A stretch of DNA of 64,000 nt from Avena insularis. Lineage: Eukaryota; Streptophyta; Magnoliopsida; Poales; Poaceae. Location: positions 444,282,028 to 444,346,027 of the forward strand of contig CM042688.1 of the NCBI GenBank assembly GCA_023614405.1, written 5' to 3'. A model generated the notes under the pieces. It had not been told where the DNA came from, did not search any database, and worked only from the letters and a program-made list of their open reading frames with translations. Shown piece by piece: positions 42,659 through 55,682 of the stretch (within the stretch, counting starts at the first letter, position 1; each line of letters opens with the position of its first letter). The position numbers and the translations under genes were made by a program.

Positions 42659-45600
42659 TTAAGAACACATATGGATCCATATGTGGTTTGTGGAGAAGAA
42701 CACACATGCAATGACACTAGTTGATCCATGTGTGGTTTGTGCAAAGAACACACATGCAACAACACTGGTTGATCGATATGTGGTTTGTGGAAAGAACACA
42801 CGTGCAATGACCCTGGTTGATCCATGTGTGGTTTGTGGATAGAACAGACATGCAATGACTCTAGTGGGGCCATATGTGGTTTGTGAAAAGAACACACATG
42901 CATTGACCACTTGTTGATCCATATGTGGTTTGTGGAAAGAACACACATGCAATGTCTCTAGTGGGTCCATATGTGGTTTGTGAAAAGAACACACAAGCAA
43001 TGACCACAGGTAGATCCATATGTGGTTTGTGGAAAGATCACACATGCAATGCCACTGGTTGATCCATGTGTGGTTTGTGTAAAGAACACACATGCAATGA
43101 CTCTAGTGCTAGTTTTAGCCTAAGAACACACATGCAATGGCTCTAATGGATCCATCTATGGTTTGTGGAAAAGAACACACATGCAATGACCACTGGTTGA
43201 TCCATGTGTGGTTTGTGGAAAGAACACACATGCAATGACAGTGGTGTATCCATGTGTGGTTTGTGAAAAGAACACACATGCAATGAGTCTAGTGCTGGTT
43301 TTAGTATAAGAACACACGTGCAATGACTCTAGTGGGTCCACATGTGGTTTGTGAAAAGAACACACATGCAATGACCACTGGTAGATCCATATGTGGTTTG
43401 TGGAAAAGAACAAACATACATTGAACATTGGTGGATCCATAAGTGGTTTGTGGAAAGAACACACATGAAGTGACTCTAATGCTGGTTTTAGTTTAAGAAC
43501 ACACAAGCAATGACTCTAGTGGGTCCATATGTGATTTGTGGAAAGAACACACATGCAATGACACTAGTTGATCCATGTGTGGTTTGTGGAAAGAACACAC
43601 ATGCAATGCCATTGGTTGATCCATGTGGTGGTTTGTGGAAATAACACACATGCAATGAATCTAATGGATCCATATGTGGTTTGTGAAAAAGAACACACAT
43701 GCAATGACCACTGGTTGATCCATGTGTGGTTTGTGGAAAGAACACACATGCAATGACACTAGTTGATCCATGTGTGGTTTGTGGAAAGAACACACATGCA
43801 ATGACACTGGTTGATCCATATGTGGTTTGTGGAAAGAACACATGTGCAATGATGGTTGATCCATGTGTGGTTTGTGGATAGAACACACATGCAATGACTC
43901 TAGTTGGTCCATCTGTGGTTTTTGAAAAAAACTCACCTGCAATGACCACTGCTTGATCCATATGTGGTTTGTGGAAAGAACACATGCAATGACACTAGTG
44001 GGTCCATATGTGGTTTGTGAAAAGAACACACATGCAATGACCACTGGTTGATCCATATGTGGTTTGTGGAAAGCACACACATGCAATGCCGCTAGTTGAT
44101 CCATGTGTGGTTTGTGGAAAGAACACACATGCAATTACTCTAGTGCTAGTTTTAGTATAAGCACACACAAGCAATGACTCTAGTGGGTCCATATGTCATT
44201 TGTGGAAAGAATGCACATGTAATGACACTAGTTGATCCATGTGTGGTTTCTAGAAATAACACACATGCAAGTACTCTAGTGCTGGTTTTAGTATAAGAAC
44301 ACACATGCAATGACTCTAGTGGGTCCATATGTGGTTTGTGAAAAGAACACACATGCAATGACTCTAGTGGGTCCACATGTGGTTTGTTAAAAGAACACAC
44401 ATGCAATGACCACAGGTAGATCCATATGTGGTTTGTGGAAAAGAACAAACATACATTGAACATTGGTGGATCCATAAGTGGTTTGTGGAAAGAACACACA
44501 TGAAGTGACTCTAATGCTGGTTTTAGTTTAAGAACACACAAGCAATGACTCTAGTGGGTCCATATGTGATTTGTGGAAAGAACACACATGCAATGACACT
44601 AGTTGATCCATGTGTGGTTTGTGGAAAGAACACACATGCAATGCCATTGGTTGATCCATGTGGTGGTTTGTGGAAATAACACACATGCAATGAATCTAAT
44701 GGATCCATATGTGGTTTGTGAAAAAAGAACACATGCAATGACCACTGGTTGATCCTTGTGTGGTTTGTGGAAAGAACACACATGCAATGACACTAGTTGA
44801 TCCATGTGTGGTTTGTGGAAAGAACAAACATGCAATGGCACTGGTTGATCCATATGTGGTTTGTGGAAAGAACACACGTGCAATGATGGTTGATCCATGT
44901 GTGGTTTGTGGATAGAACACACATGCAATGACTCTAGTTGGTCCATCTGTGGTTTGTGAAAAAGAACACACATGCAATGACCACTGCTTGATCCATATGT
45001 GGTTTGTGGAGAGAACACATGCAATGACACTAGTGGGTCCATATGTGGTTTGTGAAAAGAACACACATGCAATGACCACTAGTTGATCCATATGTGGTTT
45101 GTGGAAAGCACACACATGCAATGTCATGAAGTTGATCCATGTGTGGTCTGTGGAAAGAACACACATGCAATTACTCTAGTGCTAGTTTTAGTATAAGCAC
45201 ACACAAGCAATGACTCTAGTGGGTCCATATGTCATTTGTGGAAAGAACGCACATGCAATGACACTAGTTGATCCATGTGTGGTTTCTAGAAATAACACAC
45301 ATGCAAGGACTCTAGTGCTGGTTTTAGTAGAAGAACACACATGCAATGACTCTAGTGGGTCCATATGTGGTCTGTGAAAAGAACACACATGCAATGACTC
45401 TAGTGGGTCCACATGTGGTTTGTGAAAAGAACGCACATGCAATGACCACTGGTTGATCCATATGTGGTTTGTGGAAAAGAACACACATGCAATGAACACT
45501 GGTGGATCCATAAGTGGTTTGTGGAAAGAACACACATGCAGTGATTCTAATGCTAGTTTTAGTTAAGAACACATATGGATCCATATGTGGTTTGTGGAGA

Positions 45601-48418
45601 AGAACACACATGCAATGACACTAGTTGATCCATGTGTGGTTTGTGCAAAGAACACACATGCAACAACACTGGTTGATCGATATGTGGTTTGTGGAAAGAA
45701 CACACGTGCAATGACCCTGGTTGATCCATGTGTGGTTTGTGGATAGAACAGACATGCAATGACTCTAGTGGGGCCATATGTGGTTTGTGAAAAGAACACA
45801 CATGCATTGACCACTTGTTGATCCATATGTGGTTTGTGGAAAGAACACACATGCAATTTCTCTAGTGGGTCCATATGTGGTTTGTGAAAAGAACACACAA
45901 GCAATGACCACAGGTAGATCCATATGTGGTTTGTGGAAAGATCACACATGCAATGCCACTGGTTGATCCATGTGTGGTTTGTGTAAAGAACACACATGCA
46001 ATGACTCTAGTGCTAGTTTTAGCCTAAGAACACACATGCAATGGCTCTAATGGATCCATCTATGGTTTGTGGAAAAGAACACACATGCAATGACCACTGG
46101 TTGATCCATGTGTGGTTTGTGGAAAGAACACACATGCAATGACAGTGGTGTATCCATGTGTGGTTTGTGAAAAGAACACACATGCAATGAGTCTAGTGCT
46201 GGTTTTAGTATAAGAACACACGTGCAATGACTCTAGTGGGTCCACATGTGGTTTGTGAAAAGAACACACATGCAATGACCACTGGTAGATCCATATGTTG
46301 TTTGTGGAAAAGAACAAACATACATTGAACATTGGTGGATCCATAAGTGGTTTGTAGAAAGAACACACATGAAGTGACTCTAATGCTGGTTTTAGTTTAA
46401 GAACACACAAGCAATGACTCTAGTGGGTCCATATGTGATTTGTGGAAAGAACACACATGCAATGACACTAGTTGATCCATGTGTGGTTTGTGGAAAGAAC
46501 ACACATGCAATGCCATTGGTTGATCCATGTGTGGTTTTTGGAAATAACACACATGCAATGAATCTAATGGATGCATATGTGGTTTGTGAAAAAGAACACA
46601 CATGCAATGACCACTGGTTGATCCATGTGTGGTTTGTGGAAAGAACACACATGCAATGACACTAGTTGATCCATGTGTGGTTTGTGGAAAGAACACACAT
46701 GCAATGACACTTTGACTGATCCATATGTGGTTTGTGGAAAGAACACACGTGCAATGATGGTTGATCCATGTGTGGTTTGTGGATAGAACACAGATGCAAT
46801 TACTCTAGTTGGTCTTTCTGTGGTTTTTGAAAAGAACACACATGCAATGACCACTGGTTGATCCATATGTGGTTTGTGGAAAGAACACACATGCAATTAC
46901 TCTAGTGGGTCCATATGTGGTTTGTGAAAAGAACACACATGCAATGACCACTGGTTGATCCGTATGTGGTTTGTGGAAAGAACACACATGCAATGCCACT
47001 AGTTGATCCATGTGTGGTTTGTGGAAAGAACACACATGCAATTGCTCTAGTGCTAGTTTTAGTATAAGAACACACAAGCAATGACTCTAGTGGGTCCATA
47101 TGTGATTTGTGGAAAGAACACACATGCAATGACACTAGTTGATCCATGTGTGGTTTCTGGAAATAACACACATGCAATGACTCTAGTGCTGGTTTTAGTA
47201 TAAGAACAAACATGCAATGACTGTAGTGGGTCCACATGTGGTTTGTGAAAAGAACACACACGCAATGACCACTGGTTGATCCATATGTGGTTTGTCGAAA
47301 AGAACACACATGCAATGAACACTGGTGGATCCATAAGTGGTTTGTGGAAAGAACACACATGCAGTGGCTCTAATGCTGGTTTTAGTTTAAAACCACAAGC
47401 AATGACTCTAGTGGGTCCATATGTGATTTGTTGAAAGAACATACATGCAATGACACTAGTTGATCCATGTGTGGTTTGTGGAAAGAACACACATTCAATG
47501 CCATTGGTTGATCCATGTGTGTATTGTGGAAATAACACACATGCAATGAATCTAATGGATCCATATGTGGTTTGTGAAAAAGAACACACATGCAATGACC
47601 ACTGGTTGATCCATGTGTGGTTTGTGGAAAGAACACACATGCAATGACACTAGTTGGTCCATGTGTGGTTTGTGGAAAGAACACACATGCAATGACACTG
47701 GTTGATCCATATGTGGTTTGTGGAAAGAACACACGTGCAATGATGGTTGATCCATGTGTGGTTTGTGGATAGAACACACATGCAATGACTCTAGTTGGTC
47801 CATCTGTGGTTTGTGAAAATAACACACATGCAATGACCACTGCTTGATCCATATGTGGTTTGTGGAAAGAACACATGCAATGACACTAGTGGGTCCATAT
47901 GTGGTTTGTGAAAAGAACACACATGCAATGACCACTGGTTGATCCATATGTGGTTTGTGGAAAGCACACACATGCAATGCCGCTAGTTGATCCATGTGTG
48001 GTTTGTGGAAAGAACACACATGCAATTACTCTAGTGCTAGTTTTAGTATAAAGCACACACAAGCAATGACTCTAGTGGGTCCATATGTCATTTATGGAAA
48101 GAACGCACATGCAATGACACTAGTTGATCCATGTGTGGTTTCTAGAAATAACACACATGCAAGGACTCTAGTGCTGGTTTTAGTATAAGAACACACATGC
48201 AATGACTCTAGTGGGTCCATATGTGGTTTGTGAAAAGAACACACATGCAATGACTCTAGTGGGTCCACATGTGGTTTGTGAAAAGAACGCACATGCAATG
48301 ACCACTGGTTGATCCATATGTGGTTTGTGGAAAAGAACACACATGCAATGAACACTGGTGGATCCATAAGTGGTTTGTGGAAAGAACACACATGCAGTGA
48401 TTCTAATGCTAGTTTTAG
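42659..48418. repeat. Array domain: two copies of a 2.9-kb higher-order repeat
   Basis: The TTAAGAACACATATGGATCC junction sits at 42659, 45563 and 48419, giving periods of 2904 and 2856 bp. Other marks move by the same distance, for example the TTAGTTTAAGAACACACAAG junction at 43488 and 46392 (2904 bp). The second copy diverges in its right third, after about 46.7 kb. Confidence 0.78.
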
Positions 48419-51400
48419 TTAAGAACACATATGGATCCATATGTGGTTTGTGGAGAAGAACACACATGCAATGACAGTAGTTGATCCATGTGTGGTTTGT
48501 GCAAAGAACACACATGCAATGACACTGGTTGATCCATATGTGGTTTGTGGAAAGAACACACGTGCAATGACCCTGGTTGATCCATGTGTGGTTTGTGGAT
48601 AGAACACACATGCAATGACTCTAGTGGGGCCATATGTGGTTTGTGAAAAGAACACACATGCATTAACCACTTGTTGATCCATATGTGGTTTGTGGAAAGA
48701 ACACACATGCAATGACTCTAGTGGGTCCATATGTGGTTTGTGAAAAGAACACACAAGCAATGACCACAGGTAGATCCATATGTGGTTTGTGGAAAGAACA
48801 CACATGCCATGCCACTGGTTGATCCATGTGTGGTTTGTGGAAAGAACACACATGCAATTGCTCTAGTGCTAGTTTTAGTATAAGAACACACAAGCAATGA
48901 CTCTAGTGGGTCCATATGTGATTTGTGGAAAGAACACACATGCAATGACACTAGTTGATCCATGTGTGGTTTCTGGAAATAACACACATGCAATGACTCT
49001 AGTGCTGGTTTTAGTATAAGAACAAACATGCAATGACTCTAGTGGGTCCACATGTGGTTTGTGAAAAGAACACACACGCAATGACCACTGGTTGATCCAT
49101 ATGTGGTTTGTCGAAAAGAACACACATGCAATGAACACTGGTGGATCCATAAGTGGTTTGTGGAAAGAACACACATGCAGTGGCTCTAATGCTGGTTTTA
49201 GTTTAAAACCACAAGCAATGACTCTAGTGGGTCCATATGTGATTTGTCGAAAGAACATACATGCAATGACACTAGTTGATCCATGTGTGGTTTGTGGAAA
49301 GAACACACATGCAATGCCATTGGTTGATCCATGTGTGGTTTGTGGAAATAACACACATGCAATGAATCTAATGGATCCATATGTGGTTTGTGAAAAAGAA
49401 CACACATGCAATGACCACTGGTTGATCCATGTGTGGTTTGTGGAAAGAACACACATGCAATGACACTAGTTGGTCCATGTGTGGTTTGTGGAAAGAACAC
49501 ACATGCAATGACACTGGTTGATCCATATGTGGTTTGTGGAAAGAACAGGCGTGCAATGATGGTTGATCGATGTGTGGTTTGTGGATAGAACACACATGCA
49601 ATGACTCTAGTTGGTCCATCTGTGGTTTGTGAAAATAACACACATGCAATGACCACTGCTTGATCCATATGTGGTTTGTGGAAAGAACACATGCAATGAC
49701 ACTAGTGGGTCCATATGTGGTTTGTGAAAAGAACACACATGCAATGACCACTGGTTGATCCATATGTGGTTTGTGGAAAGCACAACATGCAATGCCGCTA
49801 GTTGATCCATGTGTGGTTTGTGGAAAGAACACACATCCAATTACTCTAGTGCTAGTTTTAGTATAAAGCACACACAAGCAATGACTCTAGTGGGTCCATA
49901 TGTCATTTATGGAAAGAACGCACATGCAATGACACTAGTTGATCCATGTGTGGTTTCTAGAAATAACACACATGCAAGGACTCTAGTGCTGGTTTTAGTA
50001 TAAGAACACACATGCAATGACTCTAGTGGGTCCATATGTGGTTTGTGAAAAGAACACACATGCAATGACTCTAGTGGGTCCACATGTGGTTTGTGAAAAG
50101 AACGCACATGCAATGACCACTGGTTGATCCATATGTGGTTTGTGGAAAAGAACACACATGCAATGTACACTGGTGGATCCATAAGTGGTTTGTGGAAAGA
50201 ACACACATGCAGTGATTCTAATGCTAGTTTTAGTTAAGAACACATATGGATCCATATGTGGTTTGTGGAGAAGAACACACATGCAATGACACTAGTTGAT
50301 CCATGTGTGGTTTGTGCAAAGAACACACATGCAATGACACTGGTTGATCCATATGTGGTTTGTGGAAAGAACACACATGCAATGACTCTAGTGGGTCCAT
50401 ATGTGGTTTGTGAAAAGAACACACAAGCAATGACCACAGGTAGATCCATATGTGGTTTGTGGAAAGAACACACATGCCATGCCACTGGTTGATCCATGTG
50501 TGGTTTGTGGAAAGAACACACATGCAATTGCTCTAGTGCTAGTTTTAGTATAAGAACACACAAGCAATGACTCTAGTGGGTCCATATGTGATTTGTGGAA
50601 AGAACACACATGCAATGACACTAGTTGATCCATGTGTGGTTTCTGGAAATAACACACATGCAATGACTCTAGTGCTGGTTTTAGTATAAGAACAAACATG
50701 CAATGACTCTAGTGGGTCCACATGTGGTTTGTGAAAAGAACACACACGCAATGACCACTGGTTGATCCATATGTGGTTTGTCGAAAAGAACACACATGCA
50801 ATGAACACTGGTGGATCCATAAGTGGTTTGTGGAAAGAACACACATGCAGTGGCTCTAATGCTGGTTTTAGTTTAAAACCACAAGCAATGACTCTAGTGG
50901 GTCCATATGTGATTTGTCGAAAGAACATACATGCAATGACACTAGTTGATCCATGTGTGGTTTGTGGAAAGAACACACATGCAATGACCACTGGTTGATC
51001 CATGTGTGGTTTGTGGAAAGAACACACATGCAATGACACTAGTTGGTCCATGTGTGGTTTGTGGAAAGAACACACATGCAATGACACTGGTTGATCCATA
51101 TGTGGTTTGTGGAAAGAACACACGTGCAATGATGGTTGATCGATGTGTGGTTTGTGGATAGAACACACATGCAATGACTCTAGTTGGTCCATCTGTGGTT
51201 TGTGAAAATAACACACATGCAATGACCACTGCTTGATCCATATGTGGTTTGTGGAAAGAACACATGCAATGACACTAGTGGGTCCATATGTGGTTTGTGA
51301 AAAGAACACACATGCAATGACCACTGGTTGATCCATATGTGGTTTGTGGAAAGCACAACATGCAATGCCGCTAGTTGATCCATGTGTGGTTTGTGGAAAG

Positions 51401-51806
51401 AACACACATCCAATTACTCTAGTGCTAGTTTTAGTATAAAGCACACACAAGCAATGACTCTAGTGGGTCCATATGTCATTTATGGAAAGAACGCACATGC
51501 AATGACACTAGTTGATCCATGTGTGGTTTCTAGAAATAACACACATGCAAGGACTCTAGTGCTGGTTTTAGTATAAGAACACACATGCAATGACTCTAGT
51601 GGGTCCATATGTGGTTTGTGAAAAGAACACACATGCAATGACTCTAGTGGGTCCACATGTGGTTTGTGAAAAGAACGCACATGCAATGACCACTGGTTGA
51701 TCCATATGTGGTTTGTGGAAAAGAACACACATGCAATGTACACTGGTGGATCCATAAGTGGTTTGTTGAAAGAACACACATGCAGTGATTCTAATGCTAG
51801 TTTTAG
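48419..51806. repeat. Array domain: 1815-bp repeat with a 242-bp shortened copy
   Basis: Junctions at 48419, 50234 and 51807 give periods of 1815 and 1573 bp. The 242-bp difference lies around 50370 and is close to five monomers, so the shorter copy lost an integral block. The private variants GAACAAACATGC and TTTAAAACCACAAGC mark both copies. Confidence 0.78.
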
Positions 51807-54800
51807 TTAAGAACACATATGGATCCATATGTGGTTTGTGGAGAAGAACACACATGCAATGACACTAGTTGATCCATGTGTGGTTTGTGCAAAGAACACA
51901 CATGCAATGACACTGGTTGATCCATATGTGGTTTGTGGAAAGAACACACGTGCAATGACCCTGGTTGATCCATGTGTGGTTTGTGGATAGAACACACATG
52001 CAATGACTCTAGTGGGGCCATATGTGGTTTGTGAAAAGAACACACATGCATTGACCACTTGTTGATCCATATGTGGTTTGTGGAAAGAACACACATGCAA
52101 TGACTCTAGTGGGTCCATATGTGGTTTGTGAAAAGAACACACAAGCAATGACCACAGGTAGATCCATATGTGGTTTGTGGAAAGAACACACATGCAATGC
52201 CACTGGTTGATCCATGTGTGGTTTGTGTAAAGAACACACATGCAATGACTCTAGTGCTAGTTTTAGCCTAAGAACACGCATGCAATGGCTCTAATGGATC
52301 CATCTATAGTTTGTGGAAAAGAACACACATGCAATGACCACTGGTTGATCCATGTGTGGTTTATGGAAAGAACACACATGAAATGACAGTGGTGTATCCA
52401 TGTGTGGTTTGTGAAAATAACACACATGCAATGAGTCTAGTGCTGGTTTTAGTATAAGAACACATGTGCAATGACTCTAGTGGGTCCACATGTGGTTTGT
52501 GAAAAGAACACACATGCAATGACCACTGGTAGATCCATATGTGGTTTGTGGAAAATAACAAACATACATTGAACATTGGTGGATCCATAAGTGGTTTGTG
52601 GAAAGAACACACATGAAGTGACTCTAATGCTGGTTTTAGTTTAAGAACACACAAGCAATGACTCTAGTGGGTCCATATGTGATTTGTGGAAAGAACACAC
52701 ATGCAATGACACTAGTTGATCCATGTGTGGTTTGTGGAAAGAACACACATGCAATTCCATTGGTTGATCCATGTGTGGTATGTGGAAATAAAACACATGC
52801 AATGAATCTAATGGATCCATATGTGGTTTGTGAAAAAGAACACACATGCAATGACCACTGGTTGATCCATGTGTGGTTTGTGGAAAGAACACACATTCAA
52901 TGACACTAGTTGATCCATGTGTGGTTTGTGGAAAGAACACACATGCAATGACACTGGTTGATCCATATGTGGTTTGTGGAAAGAACACACGTGCAATGAT
53001 GGTTGATCCATGTGTGGTTTGTGGATAGAACACAGATGCAATGACTCTAGTTGGTCTTTCTATGGTTTTTGAAAAGAACACACATGCAATGACCACTGGT
53101 TGATCCATATGTGGCTTGTGGAAATAACACACATGCAATGACTCTAGTGGGTCCATATGTGGTTTGTGAAAAGAACACACATGCAATGACCACTAGTTGA
53201 TCCATATGTGGTTTGTGGAAAGAACACACAAGCAATGACTCTAGTGGGTCCATATGTGATTTGTGGAAAGAACACACATGCAATACCACTAGTTGATCCA
53301 TGTGTGGTTTCTGGAAATAACACACATGCAATGAATCTAGTGCTGGTTTTAGTATAAGAACAAACATGCAATGACTCTAGTGGGTCCACATGTGGTTTGT
53401 GAAAAGAATACACACGCATGACCACTGGTTGATCCATATGTGGTTTGAAGAAAAGAACACACATGCAATGAACACTGGTGGATCCATAAGTGGTTTGTGG
53501 AAAGAACACACATGTAGTGGCTCTAATGCTGGTTTTAGTTTAAAACCACAAGCAATGACTCTACTGGGTCCATATGTGATTTGTCGAAAGAACATACATG
53601 CAATGACACTAGTTGATCCATGTGTGGTTTGTGGAAAGAACACACATGCAATGCCATTGGTTGATCCATGTGTGGTTTGTGGAAATAACACACATGCAAT
53701 GCCTCTAATGGATCCATATGTGGTTTGTGGAAAAGAACACACATGCAATGACCACTGGTTGATCCATGTGTGGTTTGTGGAAAGAACACACATGCAATGA
53801 CTCTAGTGGGTCCACATGTGGTTTGTTAAAAGAACACCCATGCAATGACACCGGTTGATCCATATGTGGTTTGTGGAAAAGAACACACATGGAATGAACA
53901 ATGGTGGATCCATAAGTGGTTTGTGGAAAGAACACACATGCAATGACCACTGGTTGGTCCATATGTGGTTTGTGGAAAGGACACACGTGCAATGACACCG
54001 GTTGATCCATGTGTGGTTTGTGGATAGAACACACATGCAATGACTCTAGTGGGTCCATATGTGGTTTGTGAAAAGAACACACATGAAGTGAACACTGGTG
54101 GACCCATATGTTTTTTGTGAAAAGAACACACATGCAATGACTCTAGTGCTTGTTTTAGTATAGGAACACACAAGCAATGACTCTAGTGGGCGCATATGTG
54201 ATTTGTGGAAAGAACACACATGCAATGACACTGGTTGATCCATGTGTGGTTTGTGCAAAGAACACACATGCAATGACTCTAGTGGCGGATCCATGTGTGG
54301 TTTGTGGAAATAATACGCATGCAATGAATCTAGTGCTGGTTTTAGTATAAGAACACACATGCAATGACTCTAGTGGGTCCATATGTGGTTTGTGAAAAGA
54401 ACACACATGCAATGACCACTGGTTGATCCATATGTGGTTTGTGGAAAAGAACACACATGCAATGAACATGGTGGATCCATAAGTGGTTTTTGGAAAGAAC
54501 ACACATGAAGTGACTCTAATGCTGGTTTTAGTATAATAACACATATGGATCCATATGTGGTTTGTGGAGAAGAACACACATGCAATGACACTAGTTGATG
54601 CATGTGTGGTTTGTGGAAAGAACACACATGCAATGACACTGGTTGATCCATATGTGGTTTGTGGAAAGAACACACGTGCAATGACACCGGTTGATCCAGG
54701 TGTGGTTTGTGGATAGAACACACATGCAATGACTCTAGTGGGTCCATATGTGGTTTGTGAAAAGAACACACATGCAATGACCACTAGTTGATCCATATGT

Positions 54801-54999
54801 GGTTTGTGGAAAGAACACACATGCAATGACTCTAGTGGGTTCATATGTGGTTTGTGAAAAGAACACACATGCAATGACCACTGGTTGATCCCTATGTGGT
54901 TTGTGGAAAGAACACACATGCAATGCCACTAGTTGATCCATGTGTGGTTTGTGGAAAGAACACACATGCAATTACTCTAGTGCTAGTTTTAGTATAAGA
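51807..54999. repeat. Right array domain: mixed monomers without clear higher-order copies
   Basis: Monomers continue without a break. The order of variants here is not a close copy of the neighbouring domains, and base changes are more frequent (for example near 53820, 54110, 54290 and 54475). A last TATGGATCCATATG junction occurs near 54545. Confidence 0.7.
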
Positions 55000-55682
55000 A
55001 CACACATGCAATGACTCTAATGGATCCATATGTGGATTGTGCAAAAGAACACACATCCAATGACCACTGGTTGATCCATAAGTGGTTTGTGGAAAAGACC
55101 ACACATGCAATGAATACTGGTGGATCCATGTGTGGTTTGTGGAAAAGAACACACATGCAATGAGTCTAGTGCTGGTTTTAGTATAAGAACACACATGCAA
55201 TGACTCTAGTGGGTCCACATGTGGTTTGTGAAAAGAACACACATGCAATGATCACTGGTTGATCCATATGTAGCTTGTGGAAAAGAACACACAGGCAATG
55301 AACACTAGTGGATACATAAGTGGTTTGTGAAAAGAACACACATGCAGTGACTCTAATGCTGGTTTTAGTTTAAGAACACATTTGGATCCACATGTGGTTT
55401 GTGTAAAAGAACACACATGCAATAACCACTGATTGATCCATAAGTGGTTTGTGGAAAGAACACACATGTAGTGAACACTGGTTGATCCATGTGTGGTTTG
55501 TGAAAAGAACACACATGCAATGCAATTGGTTGATCCATATGTGGCTTGTGGAAAGAACACACATGCAATGACACTGGTTGACCCAAATGTGGTTCATGAC
55601 AGGAACACACATGCAATGACTCTTGTGGATACATATGTGGTTTGTGGAAAGAACACACATGCAATGAACTCTAGTGGATCTA
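55000..55682. repeat. Degenerate right edge of the satellite array
   Basis: Monomers are still recognisable by GAACACACATGCAATG, but many carry private changes such as ATGTAGCTTGTGG, GATACATAAG, CCAAATGTGGTTCATGACAG and TTGTGGATACATATG. The last recognisable monomer fades at about 55682, just before TATCTTGGCATAATTTG. Increasing divergence toward the edge fits reduced homogenisation at array ends. Confidence 0.8.

Larger units (their letters stand above)
1192..55682. repeat. 54.5-kb minisatellite array, unit about 48 bp
   Basis: The whole interval is a head-to-tail array. A typical monomer starts GAACACACATGCAATGAC, passes through a variable 6-12 bp stretch, and ends with TCCATATGTGGTTTGTGG and a short A/G run. 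Most monomers are 48 bp, some 49-50 bp (an extra A or C), and one class is about 40 bp. The main variants differ in the middle: CTCTAGTGGGTCC, CACTGGTTGATCC, CCACTGGTTGATCC, AACACTGGTGGATCC. At this unit size the array holds on the order of 1,100 monomers. No transposon insertion or unique spacer was seen inside it. Many monomers contain CATATG (NdeI) and some GGATCC (BamHI), so these enzymes should give short ladders. The unit does not match the grass satellites I know (about 118-120, 155-156, 180, 340-360 bp). Long open frames in it are by-products of a period divisible by three. Confidence 0.97.

Noticed and set aside
1192..55682. CRISPR array
   Set aside because: There are no unique spacers; repeat and 'spacer' parts are both repeated, and the context is plant nuclear DNA without cas genes.
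1192..55682. Known centromeric, knob or telomeric satellite
   Set aside because: The unit length and sequence do not fit the plant telomere (TTTAGGG) or the grass satellites I can recall. Without a search this is not proof of novelty.
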